A stretch of 64,000 nucleotides of DNA, taken from positions 38,518,302 to 38,582,301 of the forward strand of contig NC_088717.1 of NCBI RefSeq assembly GCF_963576615.1. The letters run 5' to 3'. Origin of the DNA: Watersipora subatra (Eukaryota > Bryozoa > Gymnolaemata > Cheilostomatida > Watersiporidae). The translations under genes were made by a program, and so were the position numbers. Shown here in pieces: positions 54,601-64,000 of this stretch (within the stretch, counting starts at the first letter, position 1; every line of letters begins with the position of its first letter). The notes beneath the pieces are model-generated. The model searched no databases. It saw only the letters and a program-made list of their open reading frames with translations, and was not told the DNA's origin.

Positions 54601-57600
54601 GCAAAGAAAACTCAAGTATTGTACCAGCCGAAACCTGGAAAAAACATAGTCACTCCACGCATTGTTGCCGGAGGCGAACCACTTTGCCTTGTAGATGACT
54701 TTGTATACCTAGGTAGTAATCTCTCCTCCAAGGCCGACTTAGGGAAGGAGATAGAGAGAAGACTACAAGGAGCTAGCATAGCATACAGCAAACTGAGACA
54801 AAGAGTGTTTGAAAATCCAGTCTTGCAAGTCGACACCAAGCTAAAAGTGTACAAGGCAGTAATTGTCCCCACACTACTGTATGCCTCAGAAACGTGGGCT
54901 ACTTACAGCACTGACGCCAAGGTTCTGGAGAACTATCACATGAGGAAAATGAGAGAACTACTAATGATCAAATAGTCTGACAAACGCACTAACAATAGTG
55001 TGTATCAACAAGCTAAGATGTCCAGCCTCGAAGGTATGATCGTTAAGAACAGACTTCGTTGGGCTGGACACTTGGTTAGAATGCCAGACTGCAGACTACC
55101 AAAACAGATTTTGTATGCCGAACTAGAAAATGGGAAGAGGTCACAGGGGGGACAAAGAAAGCGCTATAAAGACTGTCTCAAAGATAGCTTGAAGCGTTGT
55201 CACATCAGATGTGAAACCTGGGAATGGAATGCCACGAGAAGAACTGGACGGAGAACTCTAACTCATAAAGGGGTGAAGATACTTGAAAATGAAAAAATGT
55301 GTCACAGAGAAGAGCTCAGGGCAGCACGAAAAGTGCGGCTTAGCTCATCTGATACTTTGATGAATGATGACTACCAATGTCCACATTGCAATCGTCAATG
55401 CAGAGCAATGATCGGACTACGGAGCCATCTTAAAACACACCAAACACATCAATAAAGCAAGCAGACATCTTACTCTAAAGAGAGGGATTGCATAAAGAGA
55501 GATTTTGGATCCTATGAACATCACACTAAAAGTCCTCTGACACATAATAGTTTAACATCTGCTTTTCTACTAAAGTTTCAACAGCTCCTATACAAGGTGT
55601 TTGACTAAGGCTAGCTAGCATCTCACTCGCTGAACCTTTGGCTCAACTTTGAAAGTTTTTTTAGCACATTTTCATTTTAACGTTTCAACTGAGATGATGT
55701 AAATTATTTTTTCAGGGAATTTTTTCTTTCTTTTTTAGCGAAAATGACAACTTACTTTAGTAATGACAAGATGAGTAGAGTATCCTGCTAATTCCGTGCA
55801 TCAACCCGCATTTAAAGTTCAGCAAAGAAATAGTCGAGGCACTATTAGAAAAGAAGATTATAGCACATTGCATAAACTTAAGGAATAGAAAATACCATCT
55901 TTAGAGATTTATATATGTTACAGCCAATGTGTGAAGTCAGTCAACTTGTAAAATTGCTGAAACCTTCAAGCATTTTACAAATAGTCTATAAAACTTGTTC
56001 ATTTTTTTGAGAGAATGCCTTGAAATATTGAAATGGAGTAAGACAAGTCATTTACTTCAAGTAGAGTACCAACTATCACATATTTGCATTCTTATATGGT
56101 TTAGCTTGCTACTAATCAGTACTTTGAAAATAATTCTTTTAAGAAGTACAACATAAGATACAACATAATGTTTGATTGAGGTTATGAAGGTTATCTACAA
56201 TAAACAAATGTTCATATAAAATACCTAAACCAGATGCTTAGATACTTGAATAAGCTGTAAAGGGTAGCTGTTTACTACAACTACTGGTGTGCTAGCTTTA
56301 ACAATAAACTTATACAAATTTTTAATTGATCTTATCAGAAAGTATCAGTATTTTTCTATCATTTGTGATTGTTTTTTACGTTTGAGATGGCCTGAAAGCC
56401 AATAATACGTGCGGAATGACATCACTAGTTGTTATCATTGCAATAGTTGATATTCGTTATTGCGTTCAATTTGCAGCGTTACGCGTTTCTATTTTGTCGA
56501 TCTCTTTGCAAGTATAAATGTTATCATTACATTTTTGCTTGATCTGAGCCTTTTAACCACGATCAGGTTTTGTCGATTTCAATCTTGAAACATCCTAGTG
56601 TTAAGTGTTACACATTGACTGTAATATACCGTATATCTATATAATTTTAGCGTTTGTTGTTTGTTCTCGGGAAGTGTAATTTTAGTGATGAAGTTTTTGG
56701 AACAAAAAACCTGATTGCACGGGATTTTAACTCGGAACCCCAAGATCTCCAGACAGGCGTACTACCCACCACACTAACCATCGAATTGGTAATAGTATAA
56801 ATAATTGGTGACTATTAAGAACTGATTAATAATTAATACTAGCATAACTGATGCGTAATTTCGTGACACCCCGTAACGTCAAGCTGACTTCACAACTCTT
56901 GTTATAGTAAAGATTTAGACTAGCTTAAGTAACTAGTTTCGGTTACTCAAATTAACTGGGTAATTATTTATTACCTGTGCAACACTGAGTATTCATCAAG
57001 TAGTATCATATAATCAGCTGACAGAAAGGCAGCAATATTAAATAACACTCTGATTTTATGAGCAATAGAAGTAGGCCTATTTAATCTGAACTGACCTATT
57101 TTTTATCTCTTACTAGCATTAGCTTAGGAATACCCAAAATCTCTTAAACTTTCATTCTGATAATCTGAGTTCTAACAGGTGGATGTTTAAGAAACTGATT
57201 TTCAGAAATCAGATCGAGTTTTGAAACCAAATATTTTTGAGAACATGGTGGAAAGCACGCAGTGTGTAAAGTCTAAAAAAAATCAGCCAAAAATATTAGC
57301 ATTTACGCGTATAGACAATGAAAAATTGAGATTTATAAATATTTGAATTAGAAATAAAAATGACAAAAACATGATTGGCGGGCAACGTTAACACTTATCA
57401 AACTGCAACAATAACAATCATTCCGTTGTTTTCCACTAACACTTTCTAAAATGGGAAATAATATACACTTACTCAGCCAAGTCTAGCACTGCTGAAAATG
57501 GAGGAAGATACAGCAGACAGATTAGAGCCCAGAGGAGTGCATTCGCTATAGTTGTCAACCAGAAATAACTACAAAAATAGAGTTGCGACCAATTAACCAA

Positions 57601-60600
57601 CTTTATTAAATAAAACACATAATATGTTGGTCATTATTGTACAAGTCAAAAATTAGTAAATCAAAAATGAAAAATCTCTTCACTACATAACCACTTTAAT
57701 GACCATTATATGTTATGGCAAACTTTCGCTTATTCTATAAAAATCTTTAAAATTTTTTAAATAAAGTTCTACCAGTTAGCATATAATTTATACTTATAAT
57801 AACTACATGCATAATTATGATAATTAATATAATAATAAAACACCGAATATTATCATTATAATAATCTATATATATATTTCTCAAAGTATGTCTGTATGTC
57901 GTATATCTGTGTGTCATTCCAGCTATAGCTATTATTAGAATAGCTGTAGCTGGACAACAATGCAGACGCAAAGTCATGGCTTACTGCCATTAGAAGCCTA
58001 GCTTATTAAGCAGCTTACTGAAATTTTTTATTAGAAATGTACCTGGCTAACAGCTTGAAAGTTACAATTGTTTGACAAAGTTTTAAAACCTTTACGGTTG
58101 TTTTTATTTTTCTCTTAATTTATTTAAACTACACAAAACGTTTCTCTTATGATATGTAGTTTGAAAGTTAGAATGAGAGTTATTGTTATATGTTAAATAC
58201 AAATCAATTTTCTGCCCAAAGATCTTTTTTATTACTTAGGCAACGTCAGGTAGTACAGCTAGTTGACGTATATAACTGAATAATTCCTTCTTAACTGTAT
58301 TTAAAATGACAGCTGAAAGAGACATGAAAACCTGATTATCGATTATCGATGCACATTGAAGCTTAGCTAGGTAGCATCCGGCATAAATTATTTTTTTGCT
58401 CATTACGGAGGTTGCTGATTACTATAATATTAAGATGAAAGAATTCAGCAAATGTTACAGTTTTTATTTGTAATTTCTAAACTTGAATCGAAAGCAAATT
58501 TTGAGTGTTTACCGAATGTTTAACAAAGCTGGAAACCTGCTTCTACAATTTTTAATCATAAAATCTCCATTGCGACAAAAACATAAATTTATAAAATGAT
58601 GGGTTCTAAGTTGCGAGTTGGCTAACCAGTTAATGATAAGATTTTTTTCTTTGACCTGCTAATCAGACAAACTGCGGCCTTGAATTATACAGAGTTATAA
58701 CCAATAAATATATAAGCAATATTTGTAAAGCATATTCCTCGTATTATTGATCGAAGTGGCCTCTGACAAGACAATTCAGTTGGAAGAGACATTGACTATA
58801 TAGTATATATATAGAGGAATATCATTGTTTGTTGTTGTTTTTCTATCATTCATATGTCTAGTTTTAGCAAATAAAATCTAGCAATGAGAAGTCTATTTCG
58901 CAGAGAATTTGATCTCAGAACCTCTAGGTCTGAAGACCAGCAATCCAAACCATTCTACATTACAATCATTCAACTGACCATAGCAATGGGTGATTGTGAT
59001 GTCACTCATTACATTGGGTAAAATACTCATGCTAGCAACATAGTCTCACACTCATGAGAACCATGGTGATCAGAATGCTCATACATTCTGATCGGTGCGA
59101 GGAATGGAACGATTATTAAACTGGCTTCAAAAGCGCTGTTGTTTTAGTAAAGATTCAAACTACTAGCTTACGAGATAAATTACCCTAATTCATCGAGCAG
59201 TTATTTTATTTTCCATGCAACACTGGGCATTCAGTAATCTTTACTATAATAAGATCAGTGTCTGTCTGTCCATCTGTACAGAGTTTGAGGTTAGAATGAA
59301 ATATCACTTTCAACAAGATACGGCTTATTACCTTCAGCTTGGTAGACCAACCCTCTAACACCTGCACCAATCGAAAACCTTTACGTATTTCTGAATAACT
59401 GTGAGAATACTTATTATTTGTGTTCTATCAGCATACCAGACAATCACTCCCAGGACACTAACTTTTCAAGGTAATAGTATATATTATAGCAGAGGATTAA
59501 CTAAATTACGTGCGTAGTTTTAATGAGAAAAAAAAATATTTAAACAGCTCTCGAATTTCTGGTGCTGATTTTTAAGCCTTTGGATTCTCTTTTGTTACAA
59601 ATATGAATAAAAAATCAGTTGAGTGCACAACAAATGATCTTTATAAATGATCTTTGGTGCTGCGTAAGCTCACAACAATTTCAAACCAACCTGTCTATAT
59701 GATGGTCTACACAGAACTCATTGAAGAGAAAAAAGAGTTCAACAATTAAATAGAAGGAAACAATTTTGCTACCACAATGAATGTTTTCTCCTACAGAATT
59801 CACTCTGACACCGTACCAAAGTAGAGTCTCTTGTTTTTCTTCTTCTAGAATATGAGCTGCTGTCAACTCTTTTATATTAAAGATCATGTTAAAATGATGA
59901 ACATACTGACAAAAGTTGAGAAAATACTTCAGCACTCTGGTAGGTCAAATTGTAACATGTTTTGACTGGAATTATGCTGCATCTATTTGATCTGCATGTA
60001 GATAATTTTTTGCGAAAGATCAAAAGTATATTGTTTATCAAAATTTCAAAGTTAAGCAAAAACTAATCACTTAATATTAATTGTATAGATAAATATACTA
60101 AGATGTACATTGTATTATACCTTCCTAATTGATACACTACTCACCTTTTTCCATGAAATATAAAATCTAAAAGCGGAGATGGGCACAGTACTAGATTTAC
60201 AACAGATTGGGCGATCCAACCAGCTATCATCCAGTGGTAAGTCCATTGAGGAAACTGAAGAGACAAGCAAGCTGAAGTTTTAACATATGAAAACCCCAAT
60301 ATAAGAGTTACATTGGGGTATAACCTTATACCACTTAATGATATAAGGTTTATACTTACACCTTATGACGTATAAGTATATGTATATACATACACACTTA
60401 TAAAGTTTATATGTATGCAACTAGCACAGGTACTCAGCATTAGTCCAAATAGTAAAAGATATTTAAAAATAAAACCAAACGGATATGCTATAAAAATGTA
60501 TTTAATTTACGTGGCAGCAAATGTGTGATGGGCCTTGTGTAGTCCTATCATAAGTCCTGTTACACTTTTGCTTATTACCATCTTGTAATAATATTTATTA

Positions 60601-61951
60601 GATAATTGAAATGTGGTCTGTACAATCTTATGAATGTTCTGGGCTTAATCTTGAGACACTATTTTTGGAGTGCCTCTTGGTACACAAAATATTGGGTTTT
60701 TCTATCTGGTGTCAAAACGTACAAATTTTTAGGGTTGCCAACCTTTGAGCAGCAACATAAAGTTGATCACTAGAAAACACAGACTCTGTTAGGTTTGTAG
60801 GGTATCGAAGGCCTAGTTTAAACACAGTAGACACAAAAATAAACATTTTTGCAATTTATATATTAAACTAGCTGTGCTACCCAGCGTTGCCCGAATATTA
60901 AAAATCAGCTTATAAACAGTGAGAAGTAATGAAAGTTGCCTGGCACTTACTATTAGCCTGGCACAATGCCAATAGATAATTTGAGTAAGCTTATAAATAA
61001 GATCTACCCCCTTCTCGTGTTGTTATGCTATAACCTTACGTCGTAACGCAGAGCAGTAGCGTATTTGTCTTAAATAGTCTGACAATTCCTGAATAAGACG
61101 ACATTTAGCACAGATCAACAAACCAATTCCATGTTTCATTCAATGATGATTTACAATTTTATAGACACGGTACACTTTTATTGCGATTCAACGCAAACTT
61201 TTTGGTGCATGTAGCTAATGTGAGATTCTAAGGCTTGCTTGAAGTCATGTTGAGACAATGGTACAGCGTTAACTTGGACACTTTTAACATAACAGCAAAC
61301 AATAATATCTAAAGTTTATCTTGTTTTGTCAAAGAACAGTAGTAACTGGCATAAGTTATTGCAAAATGATGTCGGAGAAAAATTACAAATATTTGCCAAA
61401 AGATATCAAGTTTTACCTTCCCTGTAGGTACAAACATAAATATTGTGACTATCAGAAACAAAAAGGACAGTGAAAATGAAGAATGAAGAGACAGCGAAGA
61501 GTTGCTTCATTGTACAAAAAACCCACGTTAAAAGTAACAATCACTTCAACATACCTTGTTCAAAACCTTTGGAAATGCTGTACAGCTGAAAATGTAGATG
61601 ATTGACCAGGAGAAATAAAGAACTCCAAGTATCGCTGGTGTACTATGAAGCTGTCAATGAAAATAGGTTCAGCTGTGTTTATAAAACGTGTTTCTAGTAC
61701 TATCTAATACTACACTTACATTGTAGGTAGCGTATCTATAGAAGTGTAATACTCCTATTATTACTAGTAATACTACTTATACTATTACTACTACCAATAA
61801 TCTTACTAATAGTCACATATTTAATGGTTGCTTTTACTGTTGCCACTACTACTATTACTACTACTCTTATTATTACTACTACGACTACTACTACCACTAC
61901 TATTACTACTATTATTAGTACTACTCCTACTATTACTACTACCACTACTAT

Positions 61952-61989
<38 letters not shown>

Positions 61990-63808
61990 ATACTACTAAC
62001 ACTACTAACACTACTACCACTACTACTACTACTATAACTAATACTACTGCTACTACTATCGCTACTACTGTACAACTACTGCGACTACTACTGTGACTAC
62101 TACCATGACTACTACCGCTGTTGAAACTATATCTCTACCTATTGTTGTCCCTAATGTTTCTAAGGCTACTTGATACCATTAGATAGATATACTATAGCTA
62201 CCCACTACCACTAAGTAGTGTTCTGTTAGGCCTAGATTGATGGCTGTTCCTTGTACTCTGATCATGATACAGTTTACAAACATCAAAAGACATCCTGGAA
62301 TTGCCATCAGCTGCATAAAGTTTTTGGAATGCTCATGTTTTTCTTCTTCTGAAAAAGAAAAGTATTATGTTGGGGTGTCAAGTAATAGTGGTTCATCAGT
62401 CTCACTCTAGTATTTCTTATGCATAAATGTCTTAATCCAGAATTTACGCACTTTCAAAGGTTGCCTTGCAACAAAATTTACATTACAGTTATTTGGTACC
62501 CAAATATTCACCATGTCTTACACTGCTGTGTTGTAGGTACAAACTATGTGGAGATTAAAAGTTCAAAAACGAACAGTTAAGAAAATGGTCATAGGTTGAA
62601 ATCCCTTATTTTGATGAGGTATTTAAGTCGACGTGGTTATTGCTTTGACACATAATGTTATCACGTGAAATGAAGGACCTATAAAAATCTCAATATAAAA
62701 TGTCTCGTAGCGCTAGTTTTAAGACAAACACTTCAGGTTCTACCAGAAAGCCCTTAATATAGATGCTCACTACTTGACAGTTTCATTTCAGCTTGGTCTA
62801 GTCATCTAGTCGTAATCTGATCATGTGACCTATATATCCCCCAAAATGACGTGAAAAATTCCTGCAGCATTTTTTGACCATCACAGGTGACCAACAGGCT
62901 CCTCATGTTTATTGGAGGATGATATACACTGCCTCAAGCAAAAATTTAAAAAATAAACTTGTTTTTTGGCTAAGTTTTGAAATAAAAGTGCTAAAAGTGA
63001 CGGCATTACAATTATAATGAAATAGACACGTAAGAACAATAGACATAGTTTTATTTAAGCCGTAAAGTTTATTTGTGAAAATATTTCGACGAAATAGAGA
63101 TCATGAAAGGGTAAAGAGAAGCACATCGTGTTCAACTAAGTCACCTTTTAGCCGTTTTGTGAGGGATTCCAACCTACGGTAGTTTTCATGATGGCTGCCA
63201 TTAACTGTTTGTTTTTGAGCTTTTAAAAGCTTGTAATCACATTTCCACATATTCGGAATCTACAACACAACAGAGTAAGACATGGTGTACTTTTTGACAC
63301 CAAATAAATGTAACGTGAATTTTGTTGCAAGTCAACCTTTAGCAGTTTCGGTCTTCTACATTACATACATACAATGTAGATGTTTCTTGTTTCAATTGTA
63401 GATTTCTTGCTCTAGTGTTTGACATGTTAAAAATAATTTTTTTAATCAGCTAGGTCACTAAGACAGGTTTTGTATTGTGTAACACTGCACTAGCACTGTG
63501 TACATCAATGCATCACTCTGGTAGTTTATATACAAGTGTCTGATTGCGTACTTAACCAACATACATAATGGTTGGTGGAGTGGTTCAAGTGCACAAATAT
63601 CTTATATTTAAAGTTTTATTGCTAAAAACTTTAAAATATCCTAAAAGTTTACCAAAACCAGTAATTTACTCATAATAGCTCACAGTTATTTTATCTATTA
63701 TATAATCTTATGTCACTTACCTACCTGTGGGATGGCAACTCCAAATATAGGAATGGTAAAAAGCAGAAGCCCACCAATTATAAGGAAAACGGAAGCATAA
63801 CCTACAAA
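42682..63808 (-). CDS. SLC18B1: SLC18B1-like MFS transporter (vesicular polyamine transporter family), 3' part of gene
   Basis: SLC18B1 is a proton-coupled vesicular transporter reported to load polyamines. Exons in transcript order: 63808-63725, 63259-63145, 62348-62209, 61650-61555, 60254-60145, 57568-57473, 45160-44989 and 42831-42682 (stop TAA). Phases join throughout, giving 320 residues. Hydrophobic helices include FVGYASVFLIIGGLLLFTIP, YFWLTTIANALLWALICLLY and GLINSGWGLGATMGPVISG. The last matches the conserved MFS segment that in SLC18B1 reads like GLFSAMWSIGAFMGP, and the order of blocks (FxxLxAIP, tail with TEEE) also fits. The usual cytosolic DDE/DKR-type signature is weak here. 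The N-terminal helices are off the right edge. The 12.3-kb intron between 57473 and 45160 contains two retrotransposons. Confidence 0.8.
42935..43266 (+). mobile_element. Non-autonomous Helitron, 332 bp
   Basis: Left end TCTATATATATAAATGTG after host A. Right end ACCCGGACAACGCCGGGTAG, a 6-bp GC hairpin, then CACAGCTAG before host T. No coding capacity. In the last intron of the transporter gene. Confidence 0.85.
43505..43880. repeat. Diverged direct duplication, about 115 bp twice
   Basis: A block with GCAATAGGAGAAATGCAAT and AAGTAAAATGCACTGATATT at 43518-43620 recurs at 43775-43880. A third, weaker copy may lie near 44020. The open frame at 43372-43779 spans this repeat and is not called as a gene. 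Confidence 0.75.
45887..46311 (+). repeat. 5' LTR of Gmr1-type element
   Basis: 425 bp. Contains GGCATAAATAGCC (TATA-like, near 46055) and AATAAAGG (near 46124). Differs from the 3' LTR at about nine sites. Confidence 0.9.
46405..50717 (+). pseudogene. Gag-Pol of Gmr1-type element, broken by one frameshift and several stops
   Basis: Gag starts MAETSMSSMRRAMDMGEK with a coiled coil, then a SCAN-like region (LKGKATETYTRM, ALLKRYNLTEEGYRKRF). A frameshift lies in the A/G run near 46560. In-frame stops are at 47073, 48045, 48243, 48951 and 48963. The first zinc knuckle has lost Cys positions (HSYNEKGHIANRC); the second is intact (CAHCKTNNHNTAEC). The protease site reads DTR in place of DTG. Integrase (48057-49080) has the HHCC finger area, LVDYTT, ISDRGT and VERFNGT, so the DDE triad is present. 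It is followed by RT (49083 on) with its active site YIDN in place of YIDD, then RNase H (RTDASDTGLGAVLL). The RT therefore lacks a metal-binding Asp. The copy cannot be autonomous. Confidence 0.9.
50759..51183 (+). repeat. 3' LTR of Gmr1-type element
   Basis: 425 bp, followed by the AAAAG target duplication. Confidence 0.9.
52178..53215 (+). pseudogene. LINE ORF, apurinic-like endonuclease domain
   Basis: This domain makes the target nick for reverse transcription. Motifs in order: LATWNVR, ALQETRL, LLGDFNAR, SGHWHLIDYI and WMDHRLV. These carry the expected N, E, D/N and D-H catalytic positions. The frame ends at a TAA (53213); similarity resumes in another frame just downstream, so one indel lies close to the end of this segment. 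The ATG used is simply the first one; the true start may be the ATG near 52271. Confidence 0.85.
53218..55455 (+). pseudogene. LINE ORF, reverse transcriptase and C-terminal zinc finger, three in-frame stops
   Basis: All in one frame, interrupted by stops at 53326 (TGA), 54109 (TGA) and 54973 (TAG). RT motifs in order: ADGIPAEVFKHGG, NYRGISLL, QCGFRPGRGTVDM, MAFIDLTKAFDTV, GVKQGC, the active site YADD (in LQYADDNALV) and YLGSNLSS. The C-terminus has a C2H2 finger (CPHCNRQCRAMIGLRSHLKTH). Catalytic residues are intact; only the stops and the upstream indel kill it. That suggests moderate age. Confidence 0.85.
55515..56654. other. Intronic, no feature recognised
   Basis: Part of the transporter's large intron. 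AT-rich, nothing coding or repetitive recognised. Confidence 0.4.
56655..57020 (-). repeat. Dispersed repeat with tRNA-like head, copy 1
   Basis: The minus strand holds GATGGTTAGTGTGGTGGG (A-box-like) and GGGGTTCCGAGTTAAAATCC (B-box-like). The right half contains TAGTAAAGATTTAGACTAG and CCTGTGCAACACTGAGTATTC, shared with the copy at 58862. Confidence 0.6.
57865..58262 (+). mobile_element. Non-autonomous Helitron, 398 bp
   Basis: Left end TCTATATATATATTTCTCAA after host A; right end GGCAACGTCAGGTAGTACAG then CTAG before host T. The left half shares AGCTATAGCTATTATTAGAA with the 332-bp copy at 42935. The 3' hairpin is degraded. Confidence 0.85.
58862..59256 (-). repeat. Dispersed repeat with tRNA-like head, copy 2
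   Basis: The minus strand carries GAATGGTTTGGATTGCTGG and AGAGGTTCTGAGATCAAAT (A/B-box-like). The right half has TAGTAAAGATTCAAACTAC and CCATGCAACACTGGGCATTC, matching copy 1. It runs into the repeat at 59245. Confidence 0.6.
59245..59480 (-). repeat. tRNA-related repeat copy
   Basis: Begins TTTACTATAATAAGATC then GTGTCTGTCTGTCC. The minus strand has GATTGGTGCAGGTGTTAG. The right end is AGTATATATTA. Same family as 16855, 39340 and 40045. Confidence 0.55.
60868..61000 (-). mobile_element. Helitron 3' fragment
   Basis: Read on the minus strand it ends CGGGCAACGCTGGGTAGCAC then AGCTAG. Upstream of that it matches the 3' part of the 332-bp copy (GGCA.TGTGCCAGG, TACTTCTCA.TGTTTATAAG). No 5' terminus found, so it is truncated. 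Confidence 0.7.
61745..62110 (+). repeat. Imperfect (ACT)n trinucleotide array
   Basis: About 365 bp of ACT/ATT/ACC triplets in the intron between transporter exons 62209 and 61650. It is the same motif as the 37.4-kb array, in reverse complement. The Thr/Leu/Val/Ser-only frames are artefacts. Confidence 0.95.
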
Positions 63809-64000
63809 CTGCAAAAAAATAAATGAGTATAAACTTATGCTTGGTTCCAAATTAATCTTTTCGCAAGAAGTAAAAAAGATGTTTCATTGGAAGAAACACT
63901 CGCGAATACTTCAATTTTTCTTTGCTATTACCCAAACTATTTCATATCTAACCTTGAGTCTATAGTATAGCTGAAGTTTATGCAACTTCTACATTCCTTG
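63809..64000. other. Intron at the right edge
   Basis: Lies upstream of the transporter exon at 63808. No coding sequence seen; earlier exons must be beyond the window. Confidence 0.5.

Larger units (their letters stand above)
51579..55514 (+). mobile_element. APE-type non-LTR retrotransposon (LINE), full-length but dead
   Basis: Flanked by the 13-bp target duplication ATTTTGGATCCTA (51579-51591 and 55502-55514). The element body is 51592-55501, about 3.9 kb. The 5' region carries GGTCGGGTCGCCGGCGACT. One long endonuclease-RT reading sequence follows, then a very short 3' end of about 46 nt with an AAAGAGAG-type tail and no poly(A). That tail style is RTE-like, but I cannot fix the clade. 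Same orientation as the Gmr1 element, within the same transporter intron. Confidence 0.9.

Noticed and set aside
61736-62096. Thr-, Leu-, Val- and Ser-only frames
   Set aside because: Artefact of the ACT triplet array inside a transporter intron.

Overview
This is a window of an AT-rich invertebrate genome. Genes are split by GT-AG introns, intergenic sequence carries tandem repeats, and SINEs, a LINE, Helitrons and two LTR retrotransposons are present. The protein matches are metazoan (OGT, an SLC18B1-like transporter). The mobile-element mix and frequent 'acatgta' words suggest a lophotrochozoan (mollusc, bryozoan or similar), but the sequence alone does not fix the phylum. All four genes I can model lie on the minus strand. 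No rRNA, true tRNA or CRISPR was seen.

Layout. (1) 53-6198: TPR half of O-GlcNAc transferase (OGT), twelve exon positions; the catalytic half lies beyond the left edge. One TPR is encoded twice, by adjacent 101-nt exons that can only be used one at a time without breaking the frame. (2) 7713-12598: complete Ty3/gypsy element with one open gag-pol frame, LTRs identical by eye and a 5-bp target duplication, so a very recent insertion. (3) 12600-16378: mostly non-coding, with fold-back sequences, tRNA-derived SINEs and one weak candidate terminal exon. (4) 16379-21741 (5' end unresolved, perhaps to about 24.8 kb): unrecognised charged, probably helical protein; its introns hold a perfect hairpin, a 1.4-kb TA-flanked inverted-repeat transposon and minisatellites. 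(5) 25490-37333: four-exon gene for a small type I membrane protein with an N-glycosylated ectodomain and a basic tail with RRxS/T sites; its 9.3-kb second intron contains a 32-bp minisatellite and a decayed 5.9-kb Helitron. (6) 37.4-42.6 kb: an AGT triplet array, SINE-like copies, a second inverted-repeat transposon and 36 perfect copies of a heptamer. (7) 42682-63808 and past the right edge: SLC18B1-like (vesicular polyamine) MFS transporter; one 12.3-kb intron holds a dead Gmr1-type LTR element (integrase upstream of reverse transcriptase) and a dead APE-type LINE; other introns hold non-autonomous Helitrons and an ACT array.

The genes do not form a pathway. The most interesting signals are the paired OGT exons, the Gmr1-type pol order, and the Helitron family in which an autonomous relic and shorter derivatives share termini. 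Gene models rest on splice signals, phase continuity and recalled homologies; no search was run.
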